A stretch of 64,000 nt of DNA. Origin: Metallyticus violacea. Its lineage: Eukaryota; Arthropoda; Insecta; Mantodea; Metallyticidae. The position numbers and the translations under genes were made by a program. Shown here piece by piece: positions 22,701 through 31,909 of this stretch (the first letter of the stretch is position 1; each line of letters begins with the position of its first letter). Under the pieces are notes generated by a model. The model saw nothing but the letters and a program-made list of their open reading frames with translations, was not told the origin of the DNA and searched no databases. Location of the stretch: assembly GCA_030762175.1 (NCBI GenBank), contig CM060831.1, forward strand, positions 142,193,001 to 142,257,000, in the 5' to 3' direction.

Positions 22701-25014
22701 AGATGTACCTCTTCTTTAAACTAATGAATATAAATCATTGGTGTATAGGTTAAAAACTCAATTATAATTGAAATAAACTTCAGATTTACTTTTATTTAAG
22801 ATTTTTGTGTCAATGTAATTTAATAAGCTCAAAAGGTATTGTTGTTTGATTTGTAAGCTGCCTGTATGTAATTATTTAATTTATTCTACACTAAGATATA
22901 ATTGGATATTCATATATAACAGGCTTGGGTAGTAATGCCATTATTGCTAGTTATTATTTTAATAAAGTAACATAACTAAACTACTTTTATTGGTAGTGAA
23001 ATAATGAATATCATTATTTTTGTTGCTTGGACCAATCTCAAACTGTGTGATGCCAGCTGTTGTTCTAAAAATAACATAAACTATTAAAACAATTAGTTCA
23101 TTATTGCATTTGTTGCAGTTAAGGCCAGTTTATATCCACTCGATTCATTGCTGCAACTCTGCCTCAGCTCTTGCCCCTAACCCCTTGCAGAGCACTCGGT
23201 CATATTCTACACGTTTATCTTTATTGCATCAGTCACTCGACAATAAATTTAATTTAAACAACCAACATATCCTAAAATTTGATTTAGATATGTCCAAATC
23301 ATTACGAAATCTTTACTCTTGCCAAGTAGATTCCATTTATAACCTTTCTATTTGAAAATTTTACATTCAACAATGAGTATTTTGCAGACCTGTAACTCGA
23401 GCATGATATAATCACAGTGTTTCATTTACTTAAATTTCTTTTGGATATGAAGAAAAAAAGCAGAAAACGTATGCTGTAGGGTGCCATTACTATAAAAAGT
23501 TTGGAAATCCATGGATTAGGCTGACTTTTTTTTTTTTATCTTAGCTGAAACATTATACGTATACAATTAATTATTGTTGTTACTAAAACCATACTAACAT
23601 TGTGTTTTTTCTTTTTCCACATAGTTAATTTATAGGCATCCAAAATTTGCTGTGAAATAAGAAACATTCTAGGACTGCAGAAATATAATATATTTGTAAT
23701 TAAAGAAAAAAAATATAAATGTAACTTTGTTAAATTTCCTAGCAAGTAATTGCAACTTAGTTATTTTTAAAAAGTAGCCCACCCAACTTCAATAAGCAAT
23801 TTTGAATATGCGAAGGTAATTTTTTCTGTATCAGTACTTTCTATTTCTGTTGATAAAGTTTGGTTTTCAGTTCAAATACAGTAAAATTTAGCACTAGTTT
23901 TATGCTTTCTTAGATGGTCTGTAAATTTTTTGCTTTTGTTTTAAAGAAATATAGATTTTTAATTTTTATTGTTGCATATCTATAAATGCAATTAATTTTT
24001 TTTAATCTTAATTTCAGCATTCTAAATAGTTTTCATACTATGTGTCCTGAAGATGCCAAAAATGACATTAATTGCTACTTGCCAGTGGATCTCCTTGAGG
24101 AGCGTTTACCCCAATTGAAAGTTTGTGTTTTTAACTTTTTAAAACCCTTATCAGTAAATGTAATATCCATTGAACATTATTAGTAATCACAGTAATAATG
24201 TGCTCATTGCAGGTTAACCCTTTTCAAGATCGCCTGTACGATGTGTTCTTTTCCAAGCGTGATGCACATGGTTATGTATATTTCTCTTTTGAAGAGTTGT
24301 TAGATCTTTGCTCAGCGCTCTCACCTCAATGTCCTGATAAGGTGAAAGCCAAATGGGCTTTTAAGATATTTGGTGAGTCATATCCCACAGTTATTTTGTT
24401 ACTATTATTAAAATACTTTGTTTATGTGCATTATTTTTCCTAAGTTTGTAATGTGATACTAGTTTTTTAATGATGGTTTCATGGACAGTTGGGTGAAGAT
24501 TGTGACTGGAAAGCTTGGATGACAGCAAGATTTTTACCCAGCTGATTGCTTGTGAAACCAGCATTATTAATAGTCAGTGCTAAGAAAGCTTCAAATCCTC
24601 AGTATATTAGTTGTTTTTATGTACATTAATTTTTGTTTATAACTTTATTTCATTGATTTGTAGATTTTAATGGTGATGGCCTAATTGGAGATACTGATGT
24701 TATAAATATTGTTGACAGACTAATGAAGGCTAACCATTTGAATGAAACAGAAAGAAGAAAGTTAGCTAAGCATGTGAGTAATTCTAATGTCTGTTTCAAG
24801 ATATTTAAGAATATTTATATAAGTGCACTAAGGAAGTAAACAAGAAAAACACCAAGAAGGTACAAAAGCAATAAAGAATGTTTAAAATATTTTGACTTTG
24901 CAGGTTCTTAAAGAAGTGAACATTAGCAAAACAGGAGCTATCACTCCAATGGAATTTGTTCATGCAATTATAAGGATGCCAGATTTCTCTAACTGTTTCA
25001 GAATTGAGCTATAA
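19690..25014 (+). CDS. calcium- and integrin-binding (CIB) family protein, complete, five coding exons
   Basis: Exons 19690-19778, 24018-24120, 24213-24372, 24664-24773 and 24904-25014 splice in phase to a 190-residue protein, the usual CIB length (about 185-195). CIB proteins are EF-hand adaptors that bind kinases and integrin or other membrane-protein tails. MGQSSS gives Gly2 and Ser6 of an N-myristoylation site. Family marks are TEIL near residue 27, VNPFQDR at 65-71, WAFKIFDFNGDG at 112-123 and PDFSNCFRI near the C-terminus. EF3 (118-129) keeps D, N, D and a final D. EF4 (160-171) starts with Asn and has Thr at position 5. It resembles CIB1/CIB4 more than CIB2, so no symbol is given. Intron 1 is 4.2 kb. 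Confidence 0.88.
19771..19862 (+). repeat. exact 46-bp tandem duplication spanning the CIB exon 1 donor
   Basis: 19771-19816 is repeated without change at 19817-19862. Each copy contains CTATAGTAAGT, so there are two identical 5' splice sites 46 bp apart. Confidence 0.95.
21081..21119 (-). ncRNA. hammerhead-like motif in left arm of the inverted repeat
   Basis: On the - strand: CTGAAGA, stem II GGGAAC/GUUCUC with a TAAAT loop, GAAA, self-complementary ACCGGT for stem III, and U as the putative cleavage residue. Stem I has only about three pairs. Confidence 0.45.
21195..21235 (+). ncRNA. hammerhead-like motif in right arm of the inverted repeat
   Basis: Same layout as the left arm: CTGAAGA from 21197, GAAA at 21222-21225, then ACCGGT. 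The pair closing stem II is G against G here, so this copy may fold less well. Confidence 0.4.
21397..21454. repeat. (ATGAG)n and a 10-bp repeat
   Basis: TAGTTATCTG units (about three) are followed by about six ATGAG units. Confidence 0.9.
21575..21860 (+). mobile_element. SINE family A copy, near full length
   Basis: tRNA-like head with box A TGGTGTAGTGGTAACCAT and box B GATTCGATCC. The body follows: TTTTCGGGCGTAAAAATCCTAAG, GGAAGGGAAGTAAAGCC, GAGGCCTCTGAGCAAAATTTG and CAGCGTCCATAAATAAA. A C-run and A-run tail follow (21860-21880). No RNA polymerase II coding potential. Confidence 0.85.
22226..22252. repeat. (CT)n microsatellite
   Basis: About 12 CT units followed by CCCTCCCCTCCC. Confidence 0.95.
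22385..22462 (-). repeat. tRNA-like sequence, probably a SINE head or tRNA pseudogene
   Basis: On the - strand: TAGCTCAGTAGGTAGAGCA (box A), a CCTGGAAGG anticodon-arm-like part, then GCTTCAAATTC (box B-like). The acceptor ends do not pair, so it is not a functional tRNA. Confidence 0.55.
24018..24120 (+). CDS. CIB exon 2
   Basis: Acceptor AATTTCAG ends at 24017; donor GTTTGT is at 24121. Encodes residues 31-64, the N-terminal EF-like helix region ending in LPQLK, before the conserved NPF. Confidence 0.85.
24213..24372 (+). CDS. CIB exon 3
   Basis: Acceptor TTGCAG ends near 24212; donor GTGAGT is at 24373. Encodes residues 65-117 (VNPFQDR, the SFEELLDL motif of EF2, then WAFKIF). The last base is the first of the EF3 Asp codon. 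Confidence 0.88.
24664..24773 (+). CDS. CIB exon 4 carrying EF-hand 3
   Basis: Acceptor TTTGTAG; donor GTGAGT at 24774. Encodes the EF3 loop DFNGDGLIGDTD. Asp at loop position 12 instead of Glu is shared with other CIBs and favours magnesium as well as calcium. Confidence 0.88.
24904..25014 (+). CDS. CIB exon 5 with stop codon
   Basis: Acceptor TTTGCAG ends at 24903. Encodes residues 155-190 with degenerate EF4 (NISKTGAITPME) and the family C-terminal PDF...FRI pattern. Stop TAA is at 25012-25014. Confidence 0.88.
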   Translation, partial: VLKEVNISKTGAITPMEFVHAIIRMPDFSNCFRIEL

Positions 25015-25086
25015 TATTAATTCTATTATCAAAACTTATCTTGCTGGAATGCAGTAATTATAACACACTATTGGAGACAATATGTT

Positions 25087-25092
25087 AATAAA
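25087..25092 (+). promoter_or_regulatory. polyadenylation signal AATAAA of the CIB gene
   Basis: First canonical AATAAA after the stop codon, 73 bases downstream. Confidence 0.6.
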
Positions 25093-25394
25093 AATTATAT
25101 AAAGCAGAATGGTTCAGAGAATTTATTTTGCTGAAAAGAATAAATATTAAGAAAATGTACTTATATGTATGTGTACAGTTTTCTCTGTGTTATAATCTAT
25201 TTATTGTCATTATCCCTTAGCTATAGCTTAGAAATAGCTCTTACAATTAAATACTGCATTTGTGTGAATCTAATGTACCAACTAATGTAATATGTACCCC
25301 AAATTTGAAACTTAAAATCATAAAAAAGCAAATATTGTTGTACGGCATCTTAGAAATAGGCAGTTTGCTTCATAAAACGATCAAAACGTAGACT

Positions 25395-25930
25395 ATGTTA
25401 CATCTTGGAGCACATAGGACAAAATCCATCACTTCTGCTGTTGCCAGGGCAGTTGGCATAGCTCAAAAAAGAAGAAGTGTCGCTAATCATTCTTCATGCT
25501 TTTCATTTACAAATTCCAAAACTTTTTCTTCAATGTCAGGATGTCTTCCATTACAAGGACCAGTGAATTTCTTCCTACTAGCTTTAGTTGCAAATAATGT
25601 CAATTTCCATTTCTGCCACAAGCAAACGTTACTCTTAGCTAAATTGAACTCTCTTCCTGCCTTCCTGTTACCTAAAGAATTACTTTACACTTGAATGCAG
25701 CATCATAAGATGTCTTATTTTGATTTAAAGTAAAACACTAAAAATCATGTCGTCACATTAAAACTCTCTTTAAGTAATGTGACGACATGATTTTTAGTGT
25801 TTTACTTTAAATCAAAATAAGATTAACAAAAGTTTCACTGTGTGGATTCCCAAATTCCGTAAACATAATCATAAGATGTACTTCTCTTTTGCCCTCCATT
25901 TCATGGCTACCTTCTATTCAAACGCTCTAT
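25395..25930 (-). pseudogene. pogo/Tigger-type transposase DNA-binding region remnant, interrupted
   Basis: On the - strand, starting just right of the insertion and continuing left of it: KRSTSYDAAFKCKV, then GNRKAGREFNLAKSNVCLWQKWK and KKFTGP...HPDIEEKV. This order fits a Brinker/HTH-type N-terminal domain (SYDAAFKLKV...AAREF...V..W). Frameshifts are present. A 154-bp Penelope-derived hairpin sits inside it. Confidence 0.5.
25714..25867. mobile_element. miniature fold-back element derived from a Penelope pLTR, 12-bp target duplication
   Basis: Flanking direct repeat ATCATAAGATGT at 25702-25713 and 25868-25879. The element is a perfect 47-bp inverted repeat (25714-25760 and 25775-25821) with a 14-nt loop, followed by a 46-bp tail (TTTCACTGTGTGGATTCC...TTCCGTAAACA). 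The same arm and tail occur at 27978-29010, so one insertion machinery is likely. No coding capacity. Confidence 0.85.
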
Positions 25931-26729
25931 CCAATAATAGACCAATAGATGCAATAAATGAGAACTGCAGCAATGTATTATGATGTAATAAGCCATGCAT
26001 TTGAATGGAATTACTGGCAAACTATGGTATGGGTTTGCTCTTGAATCTAATGTGCACTACAATTTTGAATACTATATGTGGACAAAAAGGTGCACTTAGA
26101 TTTGCGTATATGGTATTTCTCTCATTCTGGATGGGCTATCTAAATGTAGACATGTACATTTTTAAAATGAAACATGAGGAAGACTCAGAAAGTTTGCAGA
26201 TCTTAATAAACTTTTACAATAATATGTAAATACACATACATAATTTTTAACCCAGGCTTTTATCTGTAAATCACAACTTCTGACACCTTTTATCCTTGCA
26301 ACCTCAACAATGTGAGTTGAAAAGGACACTTGTATTGGTAATTTAATGTTGCACAATAGAGCTGGAATGAGAGCTTTATTGTGCAATGATTTATTGCAAT
26401 ATTAAAAGTGATTTAAACCAGGAACTGTGTCTTGAAAGACACATAGGCTTTAGGGCTTCATGTACAACAGTTTTCAGTTGATTTTTGGAGTTTAATAGAG
26501 GGGCTGAATATCTTCTAAAGATTAAAATAAAAGTAGAAAGCAACATTTTATAAAAGTACACATCCCAATTACAGCTAATACATTAAACATACATTTCATT
26601 AACATTACAGGCCAAAAAAGAGCAGTTAATAGATCTTTACTGCAGAAGCAGACACTGCTAGAAAACACAGTTGCACAATTTAACTGGAACTTTGTTACAC
26701 CAAATGATATCTTAACAGCAATTTAACTG

Positions 26730-27330
26730 TATCACATCTGATAGTAATTAAAAAATTACAAGGTTATGGCATGAGGAGTAGTAATTCAGATAATTTCACA
26801 GCACTACTCCTAAACAACAGGTTACAAATGTGGATAGCTAATAATAAAATATTTGACTTTATGCCAGTAGCAAGTGGCATCCTGTAGGGACCTGTCTTAA
26901 GATCTTTTCTATTTATGTAAATGATTTCCGTAACCAATTCAATGCAAAACAGTATTATTTGCTGATAACACAACATTAATAACTTCAGGCACAAAAATAG
27001 ATGAAGTCAATTGTATAAATGATCATATGGTAGAATTAGCCACTAATTGGTGTAAAGTAAACATGTTATAGATAAACATTACAAAGATTGAACAAATTAT
27101 ATTTTATTTAAAAATAAATATGAATATAACTTATCTGTTAAGCTTATAGGTATCCATATGGGTCAAAAATTAAATTGGAATTCTCATAAAAATCATATCT
27201 GCTCTAAACTTGCAAGAGTAATACTGGATTATAAATAATGTAAGTGAAAATTTACTCTTATATTCTTAATTTGCATTTTTTCATTTCCATCTGACTTGTG
27301 GTATTTTTATGGGAAAACTGAACAAGCTTA
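26730..27330 (+). pseudogene. LINE reverse transcriptase remnant
   Basis: Broken frame keeping the series VASGIL.GPVL..FLF, then N.I.VTN, then NWC-like TNWCKVN and IDK, then VKLIGIHMGQKLNWNSH, in the order seen in Jockey/CR1-type reverse transcriptases. Confidence 0.55.
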
Positions 27331-27429
27331 AATAAATCTTTATATGGCAAAAAAAAAGATTATCGTGTTCAATTAAAGCAATAAATTATATATTGTAGCA
27401 GGATTTAAAATTAATAAAAATAAATCTAA

Positions 27430-29480
27430 CATTTTATTTTTAATAATGAGAAATGGGGATTGATGTTAATGAAATTGAAGTGATGAATAAATTTGTGTAA
27501 CTTGGGGTGAGATTGGTGCTAGTGGGAAATGGAGTGACCAAATGAAAATGTATTGTCAAATAGAAAGTTTGCTATGGGAGGTATCAGAACATGTTATAAT
27601 AAAATAATAGATATGAGAATAATTTGTCTTGAAAGAGTTTATTATACTAAAATGATATTCTGTATGGAAAATAGATGGGAAAAGATTGATAAGATCATAG
27701 AGAATTTTTCAAATTGATCTTGGAATTGCTAACAGCCTCACCAAAAGCAGAGCATTACTTGAACTGGGAAGTGTAGGGAGGAAAGCTAAAATGATTCAAT
27801 GAGAGTTAAAATATTTCTATAGATTTAAGTCTTTGAAGGATGGAAATATTTTTAAACAATGTCTAACAGCTTAAGGAAGGGTGAAATGGAAAAGTAGTTG
27901 GTTTTCTAAGATGGAAAAAAATTTAGAAGAACTGATATAGGTAGTTTTGGAATGGGATGTTGAACTAAGAAAACGTTAATCTTATTTTGATTTAAAGTAA
28001 AACACTAAAAATCATTCGTCACATTAAAACTCTCTTTAAGTTTCACAAACACACTTATAAAAGTAATTTTGGTACATGTTTCGTGAGGTACATTCCTCAC
28101 ATTGTCAACCAAAATGATGACTGAGGAGTCAATTTCAGCAAAGTATGTATGTTGCTATGTTTGCTCTCGTGGTCTGTTAATGAACTTAAACAATATGTTG
28201 TCTGCTTCCAGTATATCAAAATTCATAAGTTTGTATTCATATTTTTTATGTAAATTTTTTCCCATATATTAAGTTCTTTCGGATGTTGAATTATTTTTAG
28301 TAATGTTATGTCCTTCTCTATTTCATGATTTTCAATGTGGATTCCGACTTTCCGTAAACATATTACAACGGCATTCGAATCATTGGGAACAGACGACTAA
28401 AAACAAATTTAATTAAAATAATGGAAAAAAATCTACTTTTAAACATTTAAAACACGAAACATTACAAGAGTTGTACATAACAGTGCAGTTTTAAGCAATT
28501 TTATTTTCACATGTATTACAGTGGTACTAAGTGAGCTCTGGTAAGGTTAACTTTTTTAATTACGTAACATCGACCTTTATGACTTCAAGAACCAGATACA
28601 ATATAAAAAAAGAAAATCATGAAATAGAGAAGGACATAACATTACTAAAAACAATTCAACATCCGAAAGAACTTAATATATGGGAAAAAATTTACATAAA
28701 AATATATGAATACAAACTTATGAATTTTGATATACCGGAAGCAGACAACATATTGTTTAAATTCATTAACAGACCACCAGAGCAAACATAGCTACATACA
28801 TATTTTGCTGAAATTGACTCCTCAGTCGTCGTTTTGGTTGACAATGTGAGGAATGTACCTCACAAAACATGTACCAAAATTACTTTTATAAGTGTGTTTG
28901 TGAAACTTAAAGAGAGTTTTAATGTGACGACATGAGTTTTAGTGTTTTACTTTAAATCAAAATAAGATTAACAAAAGTTTCACTGTGTGGATTCCGACAT
29001 TCCGTAAACATAAGAAAACGTTTTTGGATAAAAGTGCATACACAACTGAAAGAAATTGAGAAACAAGATTTATTTAGTTGTCTGAGAGATAAAGGTTCAC
29101 TATAATTTTATAGAGATTTAAAAATGATTGGGGTAGAGAGAAACATAGGTATATGTGATAATATAGGAAGAGAAAGATATGCTTGGGTGAGGGTTACAAA
29201 TTTAAGGAAGCTTAGAGGGGAACTGCACGTAGATGTTTGCCCCTTTCATGCTAATTTAAATGCAATATTGCACTCTTATCTTAAAGTGCAAGAAAACCAA
29301 GTTATGGAGGAGGATCTGCAATTTGAAAAGTGGTATAATTTGGAAAATAAAGGAATGAGTAAAAAGAACTTTTAACATTAATAAAAAGGAGTTTATCACA
29401 GAGTTAAAAAGTATTTAGAAAAGATAAGAGAGAAATGGTTTAGAATTGTGAGGAAGTAATTGAGAATGGGAGTAGTAGAG
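27430..29480 (+). pseudogene. LINE 3' end remnant, split by a Penelope-derived insertion
   Basis: Starts with NEIEVMNKFVYLGV (palm/thumb), runs to 27977, and resumes at 29011. It then reads KNDWGRERNIGICDNIGRERYAWVRV-like residues and a cysteine/histidine-like tail (VCPFH, LHSYLKVQE) typical of LINE C-termini. The interruption is 27978-29010. Many stops. Confidence 0.55.
27978..29010. mobile_element. fold-back Penelope-derived element with 12-bp target duplication
   Basis: Direct repeat TAAGAAAACGTT at 27966-27977 and 29011-29022. Arms of about 350 bp (27978-28325 and 28612-28968) are inverted copies. Each holds the C-terminal end of a GIY-YIG endonuclease (KELNIWEKIYIK...LMNFDIPE on the + strand, 28660-28745) and a pLTR with a mutated hammerhead-like motif. 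A unique spacer of about 285 bp separates the arms; a one-sided tail lies at 28969-29010. No reverse transcriptase is present. Confidence 0.85.
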
Positions 29481-29642
29481 GAAGGTAGCAATTAATTGAA
29501 ACAAATTGGATTTTTATATACAAATAGCCAGGATGTTGATATGTATAATACCCAGAGAAATGAGCAACTCTAAAGATAGTGTAATTGTAAGGTTGGTAAA
29601 TTTCATTTGGATATATAAACAATGTAATACATTTTTTTCACA

Positions 29643-30086
29643 CTAACTCCATTCACTTACATAAAATTTGGACATATGTTTCAGGAGTGATCCCTCCCAT
29701 AAACTGTTGTTATACGTGGCGGTTGGGTCTCTTGATGTTCTAGTGGCGGCATCTGTTGGTTCTATTAGGAATTTGCTGAGTTCATCCAATGGAGGGAAAT
29801 CGAAATTCATCAAATTATCCTTATTTTTTGTAATGAAAATGTTTTCCCAAGTGGAAAGTTCTATTGCATTATGAAGTTGTTTAAGTAGTATTATCTCTGG
29901 TTTAATTTCATGATTTTTATTCCAAAAGTGTGCTGCTATTGCTGATTTATCAATTTGTTTTAAGCGAATATTTCTGAAGTGTTCTTTTTTCCGGATTCCC
30001 AAATTCCTCTTCGTTTTTCCAATGTTTTTTTTATCGCACTCTGCACATTCTATTTCATAAATACCTGACTTTTGTTCTGTTGGCAT
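29643..30086 (-). pseudogene. Penelope GIY-YIG endonuclease domain
   Basis: 147 codons with GIYEIECAECDKKNIGKTKRN and EHFRNI, a basic HF.NKNHEIKPE stretch, then LSTWENIFITK and LMNFDFPPLDELSKF. The second half matches the conserved tail also seen at 28660-28745. Separated from the polymerase by a frameshift. Confidence 0.8.
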
Positions 30087-30259
30087 GTAGTCCTTTATTC
30101 TGCAACCTAATTAGTTCTTTATATTAAAATTGTTCTTTGGGGCTAACATAATTCCTTGTTCTTTGAATATCTTTTTGAACTTATTGTAGTAAATTGGGTG
30201 GTATGTGAAACTTTTGAATTTGTACCTTTCTTTTGCACTTTTAAGTGTGGAAACATCTC

Positions 30260-30957
30260 TTATTGTTTTTTGGTTTTATTGATGATTTTTATTACTGTGT
30301 CTTTGTTGTATCCATTAGTTTCTGCTATCTTTATGATTTGTTGGTATTCCAATTTGTACTCTGTTTCTGTGAGTGGAATATTAACTAATCTGTGTGCTAA
30401 ACTATAAAACACTGCATATTTATGTGGAATGGGGTTAAAACTGTCATTTTTTATGTAATTTTCTGTGTGAGTATCCTTTCCATGAATTCCAAATGTGAGA
30501 TAGTTTTGATTTCTTATGATTTTTACATCTAGGAAGGGGAGATATCCATTTCTTTCTTCCTCTATGGTGAAGTGTATAGATTTGTGCTGTAAATTCAGAA
30601 GTTTTAGTGCATCTGTTGTATGTTTTTCCGGAATTATTGCAAATATGTCATCCACATACCTATACCATGTTTTGAAGATTAGAGGGAAGGCTTTGGTGAT
30701 ATGCATTTCAAATGAACTCATAAAAAATCTGCTAGAAATAGAGAGAACGGGTTTCCCATAGCTAGTCCCGAGACTTGTTGGTAATATTTTTTATTGAAAA
30801 TGAAGTAATTTTGTTCGATGCAAATGTTTGTAAGTTTTATCAAGTCTTCAATTTCTTGTGTCTGTAGATCTAAGGATTTTAACCATTTCTTTAACATTAG
30901 CATAAGTGTATCTTTTGGTATGCTTGGGAATAAGGCTTTTACATCAAACGATACCAT
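30260..30957 (-). pseudogene. Penelope reverse transcriptase, palm and thumb
   Basis: Two overlapping frames: 30957-30718 (motif A SFDVKALFPSIP, motif B GLAMGNPFS) and 30721-30260 (YRYVDDIFAI with both catalytic Asp present, then LPFLDVKIIRN). Catalytic residues are intact and only the frame is broken. Confidence 0.8.
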
Positions 30958-31705
30958 TATATTTTCTGCTGTAATTTTGTAATTTTTCTACCAAATCCTG
31001 TGAATTTTTGACACTCAAACTTTGGTATTTTTTCAAGGATTTGAAAATGTCCGTTAATTTTTTTGCTAACAAGTATGTCGGTGAATTGATATTATTGATT
31101 ATAGGTCTCATGCTGTTGTTTTTTTTGTGTAATTTAGGAAGTGCATACATTCTAGGTAATACTGGGTTGCTATGTGTGAGTTTTCGTTTTTCGGTAGTGA
31201 ACAGTATTTTTATTTCATCTAATGTTTTATTCAAGTTTTTAGTGCAGGTTTTTAGTGGATTCTCTGTAATTGGTTTATAATCTTGACCTTTTAACATGGT
31301 TTCTATCCTGTTTATGTAGTCTTCTTGGTTCAAAATGGCGATTTTATTGCCTTTATCTGTTTTTGTGAATACTACCGGTTTTTCTTTTAGTTGTTTTATT
31401 ATGTTTATGTAATTGTTGAATTTATTTTGGTTTTTTATTTTCTCTAAGGTTTTTGTACATTTCAATTTGATAAACGATTTTTCATTTTCTTTCAGTTCAT
31501 TGGTGGCTATGTTAATATCCGTTATGTAATCTTCTATTTTTTTGGAGAAACCTACACATGTTTTTATACCTTGGTTTAGGAATTTTAGTTCGTTGTTTGA
31601 AAATGTGGTGCTTGAAATATTAATTACATTCTCTGTGGTTTGTGTAACTTGTTTGGGTACATTTTTGGTTTGAAGTTTTCGTAAATTGTAGAACTTCTTT
31701 TTCAA
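30944..31705 (-). pseudogene. Penelope reverse transcriptase, N-terminal and fingers part
   Basis: 253-codon frame on the - strand with NELKFLNQGI..C, TDKGNK and YALPKLHKKNNSMRPI, characteristic of Penelope-type reverse transcriptase. A frameshift near its end leads into motif A. Confidence 0.8.
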
Positions 31706-31736
31706 TTTCTGATTCTTTGTAACAACAGTTTATCTA

Positions 31737-31785
31737 CAGGCTGAAGATGGGAGGGATCACTCCCGAAACATATGTCCAAATTTTA
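31737..31785 (+). ncRNA. hammerhead-ribozyme-like motif, best copy
   Basis: CTGAAGA at 31741-31747, stem II GGGAG (31749-31753) with CTCCC (31760-31764) and a six-base loop, GAAA at 31765-31768, the eight-base self-complementary ACATATGT (31768-31775) as stem III, and C31776 as the putative cleavage residue. Stem III of this type would form between two RNAs. One unpaired T (31748) and a weak stem I are the odd points. Confidence 0.55.
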
Positions 31786-31831
31786 CGTAAGTGAATGGAG
31801 TTAGTGTGAAAAAAACTGTATTACATTGTTT

Positions 31832-31863
31832 ATATATATATATATATGGTATATATATATACC
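31832..31863. repeat. (TA)n palindrome
   Basis: TA units mirrored around GG (TATATGGTATATA), within the end of the Penelope insertion. Confidence 0.85.
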
Positions 31864-31909
31864 ACTCCATTGTCAACAGCTTCGTAAGTACATTTAATTC
31901 ATTTGGATG

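Larger units (their letters stand above)
29613..31897 (-). mobile_element. Penelope-like retroelement, nearly full length, inverted pLTRs, 11-bp target duplication
   Basis: Target duplication TTCATTTGGAT at 29602-29612 and 31898-31908. On the - strand it encodes, in order: a lysine-rich N-terminal region (31705-31250), YALPKLHKKN and RPI (about 31150-31090), SFDVKALFPSIP (motif A, about 30950), GLAMGNPFS (motif B, about 30770), YVDD (30647-30658), LPFLDVKI, then GIY-YIG (GIYEIECAECDKKNIGKTKRN, 30065-30000). Three frameshifts break it (near 30950, 30720 and 30200). It is the best-preserved Penelope copy here. Confidence 0.9.

Noticed and set aside
23104..23355. 83-codon open frame preceded by TTTGTTGCAG, exon-like
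   Set aside because: It lies inside CIB intron 1, ends in a stop, has no recognisable domain, and CIB exons 1 and 2 join in phase without it.
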